Shown one piece after another: positions 28,608 to 34,040 of a stretch of DNA of 34,040 bases. The notes under the pieces were generated by a model. That model was not told the DNA's origin. It did no database searches and saw nothing but the letters and a program-made list of their open reading frames with translations. The DNA comes from Caenispirillum bisanense (GTDB lineage Bacteria; Pseudomonadota; Alphaproteobacteria; Reyranellales; Reyranellaceae), in assembly GCA_945878895.1 (NCBI GenBank), contig CAMDVZ010000005.1, positions 1 through 34,040 on the forward strand, written 5' to 3'. Positions within the stretch are counted from its first letter, which is position 1, and each line of letters starts with the position of its first letter. The position numbers were made by a program, and so were the translations under genes.

Positions 28608-29483
28608 TCATTCGGCCGCCTGCTTGCCCGGCGTCCGGAACTGCGTCCGGTAGCGGTCCCATTCATCGGCGCCGGCGCGCTGGAATCCCTGCTGCGGCGT
28701 GATGTCGAGCTTCGGGCTCGGATGGCGACCGGTGGCGCGCACTTCGGCCAGAACGCCTTCGCAAACGCCCAGCGCCTCCTGGAACAGCATGCCGGGCAGG
28801 ATCGCGAACTTGTAGCCCATGGCCTCGGCGTCCAGCAGCGGTACGTCGGGGGTCTTGCCGCGCCACACCATGTTCAGCATGCACGGCCCCTTGACCAGAC
28901 GCGGCACCGCCGCGACCTCGTCCATGGTCTGCGGCGCCTCCACGAAGGCCATGTCGGCACCGGCCTCGATCGCGGCGTTGGCGCGCCGTATCGCTTCCTC
29001 GAAGCCCAGCGGCGCCCGCGCGTCGGTGCGCGCGATTACCATGAAGTCGGGGTCCGTCTTGGCGCTCACGGCGGCGCGGATCTTGGCGACGTAATCGTCC
29101 AGCGGAACGATCACCTTGTCTTCGAGATGGCCGCACTTCTTGGGGAAGCCCTGGTCCTCGATGTGCAGGCCCGCGACGCCGCGCCGCTCGTACTCGCGCA
29201 CCGTGCGGATGGCGTTCAGCTCGTTGCCGTAGCCAGTGTCGGCGTCGGCGATCACCGGCAGCTTGACCGACTCCGCGATGCGGCCGGCATTGTCGGCCAT
29301 CTCGGTCATCGTCAGCAGCCCGTAGTCGGGATAGCCGAGGTAGGAAGCACTGCCACCGCCGGTCATGTAGACGGCCGGGAAACCCGCCCGCTCGATGGCG
29401 CGCGCGGTCATGCAGTCGTAGGCACCGGGGGCCACGATCATCCCCTTCTTCATGGCTTCGCGAAAAGTCGCTGGCCTGCTCAT
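28608..29483 (-). CDS. Isocitrate lyase/PEP mutase superfamily protein (copy B, tandem paralogue)
   Basis: Nearly collinear with copy A; same KKCGH active-site motif. Confidence 0.95.
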   Translation of the reverse strand: MSRPATFREAMKKGMIVAPGAYDCMTARAIERAGFPAVYMTGGGSASYLGYPDYGLLTMTEMADNAGRIAESVKLPVIADADTGYGNELNAIRTVREYERRGVAGLHIEDQGFPKKCGHLEDKVIVPLDDYVAKIRAAVSAKTDPDFMVIARTDARAPLGFEEAIRRANAAIEAGADMAFVEAPQTMDEVAAVPRLVKGPCMLNMVWRGKTPDVPLLDAEAMGYKFAILPGMLFQEALGVCEGVLAEVRATGRHPSPKLDITPQQGFQRAGADEWDRYRTQFRTPGKQAAE

Positions 29484-29546
29484 CGTCGATCTCCCTGCGT
29501 CGCGTTCCGGGGACTGTCGCGCGCGTCCCGCGACGTGCCACCAGGC

Positions 29547-30533
29547 CTACTCAACGGTCATTCCAAGTCTGCGGATCTGTTGCCCCGACTCCACCAGCTC
29601 GCGCTGGAAGCGCTTGCTGAACTCGGCCGGCGGCATGCCGCCCGGCAGCGCGCCGAAATCCGTCAGCTTGGCCAACACCGCGGGCGACGCGAGGACTCTC
29701 ACGATATCGGCGTGGATGGCCTCGACGACCGCTGGCGGCGTGCCGGCCGGCGCGAACAGTCCGTACCAGGAGTTCTCCTCGAGGCCGAGGATGCCCTGCT
29801 CCTTGAACGTCGTCACCGAAGGCAGGATACCGAGACGCCGTTCGCTGAGAATGCCGAGCGCCTTGAGATTGCCGCTGCGGATCAGCGACAGTGCCGAGGT
29901 GACGCTGGAAACGCCGACATCGACCCGGCTGGCCGCGATATCGCCAATGAACTGGGCGGCGCCCTTGTAGGGAATATTGGTCAGCTTGACACCGGCCTTG
30001 TCGAAGATTCGCTCGGCGATCAGCCGACTGCCCGGGTCGGGGCTCGCGAAGGTCCGCTTGTCGGGTCCTTCTTTCCGGATCACCTCGACCAGCTCCTTCA
30101 GATCGTTCGCGGGCAGCGTCGGCGAGCCGACCAGCGTGACGACGGAATGCGCCATCGGCGTGATCGGCGCGAACGCCGTCGCCGTGTCGTAGGGCAATTT
30201 CATGACGTGGGCGTTGATCGCGATGCCCGACACCGCGAGAACGAGCGTGTGGCCGTCGGGCGGCGCGCGCGCGACGATGGTCGATCCGATGGAACCGTTG
30301 CCGCCGGTGCGGTTGTCGACGATCACCGTCTGGCCCCAGAGCTCTTCCAGCGCTTTCGCCATCAACCGGCCGACGGCATCGGTGCCGCCACCGGGACTAT
30401 AGGGCACGACGATGGTCACGGTCCGGTTTGGCTGAAACGCCGCCTTCGGCGCGGTCGCGGTCTGGCCCGTCGCCGGCCCGGTAAAAGCAAGGGCAGCCGA
30501 AAGAGCTGCGAGCGCCGCCAGTAGCTTTCCCAC
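29547..30533 (-). CDS. Tripartite tricarboxylate transporter substrate-binding protein (Bug/TctC)
   Basis: GTG start behind gagga; VTIVVPYSPGGGTDAVGRLMAKALEELWGQTVIVDNRTGGNGSIGSTIVARAPPDGHTLVL. Confidence 0.95.
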   Translation of the reverse strand: MGKLLAALAALSAALAFTGPATGQTATAPKAAFQPNRTVTIVVPYSPGGGTDAVGRLMAKALEELWGQTVIVDNRTGGNGSIGSTIVARAPPDGHTLVLAVSGIAINAHVMKLPYDTATAFAPITPMAHSVVTLVGSPTLPANDLKELVEVIRKEGPDKRTFASPDPGSRLIAERIFDKAGVKLTNIPYKGAAQFIGDIAASRVDVGVSSVTSALSLIRSGNLKALGILSERRLGILPSVTTFKEQGILGLEENSWYGLFAPAGTPPAVVEAIHADIVRVLASPAVLAKLTDFGALPGGMPPAEFSKRFQRELVESGQQIRRLGMTVE

Positions 30534-30706
30534 GTTGAATTCCTCCACGTCGTTTCTGGATTGTTGCAGCAACACGCAGACTGTCGGAAACAGGCACCAC
30601 CACGTCCGGGACGACGCCCTGGCGTTCGGATCGAGCCGGCTTGTCCCCCGATTCCCAGGGACCTGCGCCGCCGCCTTGATCCGGCGTCACGTCCGCCTCG
30701 ACCAAT

Positions 30707-30725
30707 GTCCGGACGACGTCCGGAC
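30707..30725. promoter_or_regulatory. Tandem palindrome GTCCGGAC-GAC-GTCCGGAC
   Basis: Two copies of a self-complementary octamer with 11-bp centre spacing in the divergent tctC/ssrA intergenic region. Confidence 0.4.
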
Positions 30726-30964
30726 CGCGAAATCGATCCCCTCCCTCGCACATTCAGACACTCCGCCAGGACGGCGACAAGTCGTCAGTCGGTCATGCCT
30801 GCATCCCGTGCCCGGTCGACGTCGCCGTTCCTCGACAAGCCGGTATTCGCACGGACAGGGAGGAGCGCGTCGACGTTTCGCGCTGTCGCGAGGTGCGCGA
30901 ATCAGGCGATGCCCGCCGCTCCATCACGCCCCTTCATTTCCCCGCCCATCCGTCCTATATTGGG

Positions 30965-31255
30965 TCCGTCGGGGTAACCCGACTATGAAGATAAACGCCG
31001 CGTGGCATAGACGTTTCGGACCCGGGGGCGGTACCCGGCGCCTCCACCATTCTCCCCAAACGTTCGCGGGCGGGGCCAGCGGGGGCGACACAGGATCGAC
31101 GAGCGTAATAAAGGCACGGTTTTCTTCCGGGATGGTTCCGTCGTTATCGGGCCATACACAAGTGCCAACGATAACAACGTAGCACTCGCTGCTGCCGCCT
31201 AAACAGCGGACGTAAGCGCGGTTCGGGGGGGCACCGGGCAACAGAAGCCCCCTCA
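30965..31255 (+). ncRNA. ssrA: Circularly permuted two-piece tmRNA (acceptor piece then coding piece)
   Basis: Acceptor piece ends ...GGACCCGGGGGCGGTACCCGGCGCCTCCACCA (CCA at 31047-31049); coding piece starts GGGGGCGACACAGGATCGACG at 31081; GGGGGCG pairs with CGCCTCC (G3-U wobble); tag ORF 31164-31202 GCC AAC GAT AAC AAC GTA GCA CTC GCT GCT GCC GCC TAA = ANDNNVALAAAA; distal CCGGGCAACAGAAGCCCCC. 5' end approximate. Confidence 0.92.
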
Positions 31256-31314
31256 CTTCATTCCGGGCCGGCGCCGCGACCGGTCGACGACCGGAGCGGC
31301 AGTCGGGGCGGGTC

Positions 31315-33474
31315 GTGGACAACAAGGACGCTTCTCCCGCCGCCCAGGACCATCTGGTCGCCCTCCGGGCCGGCTACCGGATCGGCCACTACACCATCGT
31401 GTCGGTGCTGGGCGAAGGCGGCTTCGGCATCACCTATCGCGCCCGCGACGAGACCTTGCGGCGCGACGTGGCGGTCAAGGAATACCTGCCGGCCGATCTG
31501 GCGATACGCGACCACGACACCACCATCCGGCCGCGCTCGAAGGCCGACGTCGAGCTCTACCAGTGGGGCCTGCAACGCTTCGTCGACGAAGGCCGAACGC
31601 TCGCCGCCCTCGACGCGCCGGGCGTCGTGCGGGTCTATGATTTCGTCGAGGCCAACGGCACCGCCTACATGGTGATGGAGCTGGTGCTTGGCGAGAGCCT
31701 GGCGCACCGGCTGGACCGCGCCGGGCCGCTGCCGCCGGCCGAGCTGACGGCAATGACCGCCCACCTGCTGCAAGGCCTCGATATCGTCCACCGCGCCGGC
31801 TATCTGCACCGCGACATCAAGCCCGCCAACATCCTGATCCGCCCGACCGGCCACGCCGTGCTGGTCGATTTCGGGGCAGCCCGCGCCGCCCGGCGGCCCG
31901 GCACCGGCAGCGCGCGGGCGCTGACCAGCGTCTACACGCCGGGCTACGCGCCGCCCGAGCAATATGCCGGCGACGGCAGCGACCAGGGTCCGTGGACCGA
32001 TCTCTACGCGCTGGCCGCCACGCTCTACGAGGCAGTCACCGGCCACGCGCCGCCCGACGCCACCAGCCGCTTGATGTCGGACCGCATGGTGCCCGCCCGC
32101 GAGGTCGCCGCCGGCCGCCACGCGCCGGCGTTCCTCGCCGGCATCGACGCGGCACTCGCCTTGCGCCGCGAGCAGCGGCCACAATCGGTCGCGGCATGGC
32201 TCGCCATGCTGCGCGGCGACGCGACGACCGCCCCGGCGATCGCGCCGGCGACGCCCGCGCCATCGGTGCGCAAACCGCCGCCGCCGCCGCGCCTGACCGC
32301 GGCGACCGGACCCGACAGCAAGGCACCGCGCAACGCACCCGGCACCGGCACGCCGCCGCCCTCGATACAGCGGCCCGTCGCCCCGGCCATGCAGCCCGCC
32401 GCGGCGATACCCGTGGCGCGACCGGCCGCGCCGCCGGCCGCGGCAGCGGCAGTGGCACCGATGGGCTTGACGTCGATGCCGACCGGAACCGCTTTGCCGC
32501 CGCCGAAGGCGCGCGCGCCGGTCGTGCTCTACGCATTGCTCGCCGTCGCGGCCGCAGCCACGCTGGCCGCCGGCGGCTGGTTCGTCGCCAGCCAGTTCGC
32601 GCCTGCCGCGACGCCCCGCCCCGTCGCCAGCACCGCGCCGGCCGACACGGCCGCGGGGCGGCCGCGGACAGCCGACCAGGAACGCCAGGCCGCCGACGAC
32701 GCCAAACGCCGCGCCGCGGAGACCGAGCGGCGCGACGCCGAGGAGGCGCGCCGGAAAGCCGACGCCGAGGCGCGGCAACGCGAAGAGGAGGCGCGGCGCC
32801 AGGCCGCCGAGCGCGAGCAGGCGAGCGCCGAGGCCGAACGCGTCCGGCTCGAGGAAGCCGCGCGCCTGCGGGCCGCCGAGGAAGCGCGCCAGAAAGCCGA
32901 GGCCGACGGCCGCCAGCGCGAGGAAGAGGCCAGGCGGCACGCCGCCGAGTGGGAACGGTTGAAGATCGAGGATCAGCGCCGCCGCGACGAAGCACGACGG
33001 CTGGCCGAAGCGGAACGCCGTCGTGCCGACGAGGCCCGCGCCAAGGCCGAAACCGACCGCCAGTCGCATCAACCGGCCCGCCCGATACCATCGGCGCCGG
33101 TGGCCGCGTCGCCTGCGCCCGTGCCCCCGGCTCCGGTGCCGGCCGCGCCGCCACCACCACCACCGGTCGCGCCGCCGCAGCCGCAACACGCCGCCGACGG
33201 GACATGGACCGGTCAGGCCGCCATCCGCACCCACGCCCGCACCGGCGTCTGCGAGGAAGGCTTCACGGTGCGCGGCAGCGCCAGCGCCGGCAACTGGACC
33301 GGCACGACCTCCAACGGCCTGCGGCTGGCGATGACCATCGGCCCCGACGGAATGACGCCGACGCGCGTGGCGCTCGACGGTCGCGATCCGCCGGCCTGGC
33401 TGGGCGACCTGCGCCAGCTGACGCTCGAACTGCGCGACGGCTGCGTCTACCGGATCCGCTTCACGCGGCAGTGA
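31315..33474 (+). CDS. Transmembrane Ser/Thr protein kinase with Ala/Glu/Arg-rich coiled-coil and small C-terminal domain
   Basis: GTG start; LGEGGFGITYRA, VAVKEYLP, YLHRDIKPANILI, DFGAARA, TSVYTPGYAPPEQYA; TM APVVLYALLAVAAAATLAAGGWFVASQF. Confidence 0.94.
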   Translation: MDNKDASPAAQDHLVALRAGYRIGHYTIVSVLGEGGFGITYRARDETLRRDVAVKEYLPADLAIRDHDTTIRPRSKADVELYQWGLQRFVDEGRTLAALDAPGVVRVYDFVEANGTAYMVMELVLGESLAHRLDRAGPLPPAELTAMTAHLLQGLDIVHRAGYLHRDIKPANILIRPTGHAVLVDFGAARAARRPGTGSARALTSVYTPGYAPPEQYAGDGSDQGPWTDLYALAATLYEAVTGHAPPDATSRLMSDRMVPAREVAAGRHAPAFLAGIDAALALRREQRPQSVAAWLAMLRGDATTAPAIAPATPAPSVRKPPPPPRLTAATGPDSKAPRNAPGTGTPPPSIQRPVAPAMQPAAAIPVARPAAPPAAAAAVAPMGLTSMPTGTALPPPKARAPVVLYALLAVAAAATLAAGGWFVASQFAPAATPRPVASTAPADTAAGRPRTADQERQAADDAKRRAAETERRDAEEARRKADAEARQREEEARRQAAEREQASAEAERVRLEEAARLRAAEEARQKAEADGRQREEEARRHAAEWERLKIEDQRRRDEARRLAEAERRRADEARAKAETDRQSHQPARPIPSAPVAASPAPVPPAPVPAAPPPPPPVAPPQPQHAADGTWTGQAAIRTHARTGVCEEGFTVRGSASAGNWTGTTSNGLRLAMTIGPDGMTPTRVALDGRDPPAWLGDLRQLTLELRDGCVYRIRFTRQ

Positions 33475-33548
33475 AGCGCGCGGCGCGGCGATGGCGCCGT
33501 TGACAGCGGCGCGTGGCTATGCGGAATCTCCCGCCGGAGCCGAAGCCA

Positions 33549-34040
33549 ATGACCGACAAGTTTCACTACGATGCGCTGATCGACGACGCCATGCGCGGCG
33601 TCGTGCGGCGCGTGCTCAAACAAGTGGCCGAAAGCGGCCTGCCGGGCGCGCATCATTTCTATCTCAGCTTCCGCACCGCCGACCCCGGCGTCGAGGTGCC
33701 CGCGTATCTGCGCGAGAAAGATCCCGACGAGATGACGGTGGTGCTGCAGCACCAGTACTGGGGGCTGGAGGTCACCGACGAGCATTTCGAGGTCACGGTC
33801 AGCTTCAACCGCCGCAACGAGCGGCTGAAGGTGCCTTTCGCGGCCCTGTCGGCGTTCGTCGATCCCTCGGTGCGGGTCGGCCTTCAGTTCACCAAGCGCG
33901 ACGCTTCGGGCGCGGCCGTCGAGACCAAACCGGCCTTGGCGGCGCCGGACGCGAAGACCGGCCCGGCCGAGGAAGCGCCCGCCCAGGACACCACGGCGGC
34001 ACCGGGCGAGGCGACGCCCGCCCCGGCAGCCGGCGGCAAG
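33549..34040 (+). CDS. sspB: Alphaproteobacterial SspB-family ClpXP adaptor, 3' truncated by window edge
   Basis: FHYDALIDDAMRGVVRRVLKQVAESGLPGAHHFYLSFRTADPGVEVPAYLREKDPDEMTVVLQHQYWGLEVTDEHFEVTVSFNRRNERLKVPFAALSAFVDPSVRVGLQF; frame open to last base. Confidence 0.9.
   Translation, partial: MTDKFHYDALIDDAMRGVVRRVLKQVAESGLPGAHHFYLSFRTADPGVEVPAYLREKDPDEMTVVLQHQYWGLEVTDEHFEVTVSFNRRNERLKVPFAALSAFVDPSVRVGLQFTKRDASGAAVETKPALAAPDAKTGPAEEAPAQDTTAAPGEATPAPAAGGK

Noticed and set aside
28590-30524. 644-aa + strand ORF
   Set aside because: Antisense of PEP-mutase copy B and TctC; no family resemblance.
30535-31182. 215-aa + ORF spanning the tctC upstream region and tmRNA
   Set aside because: Overlaps the structured tmRNA gene, no SD, no protein motif.
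31258-33234. 658-aa - strand ORF
   Set aside because: Antisense of the kinase; low-complexity GRRG repeats, no recognisable domain, overlaps tmRNA 3' region.

Overview
GC-rich alphaproteobacterial-type chromosomal segment of about 34 kb, read by eye with no searches or folding run. Contents from left to right: (i) 3' part of an Mrp/ApbC P-loop ATPase; (ii) an FNR-type regulator frame interrupted by an in-frame TGA exactly where the first Fe-S cysteine is expected, followed by a consensus-like FNR box and a two-domain UspA gene; (iii) a peptide-type ABC transporter operon (two permeases, THREE tandem paralogous solute-binding proteins, two ATPases) behind a hairpin-rich leader; (iv) a palindromic REP/MITE-like element; (v) an aldo/keto reductase and a Rieske oxygenase cluster that has an intact alpha/beta pair plus a Rieske-alpha paralogue and a rhodanese that have both lost canonical active-site residues; (vi) an NMO-type flavoprotein, a ParE/RelE-type TA pair whose GTGA stop/start overlap reads GCGA, a GNAT, a GT-C-like membrane protein, ThyX, an HTH protein and a molybdopterin oxidoreductase; (vii) a catabolic block (carboxylesterase, amidohydrolase, two tandem PEP-mutase/ICL-like genes, an orphan TctC); (viii) a circularly permuted two-piece tmRNA gene, a transmembrane Ser/Thr kinase, and an alpha-type SspB adaptor gene running off the right end. 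Strongest leads: the FNR-TGA/FNR box/UspA unit, the ssrA-kinase-sspB neighbourhood, the Rieske/rhodanese pseudoenzyme pair, the lost TA overlap, and several strong inverted repeats in intergenic regions.
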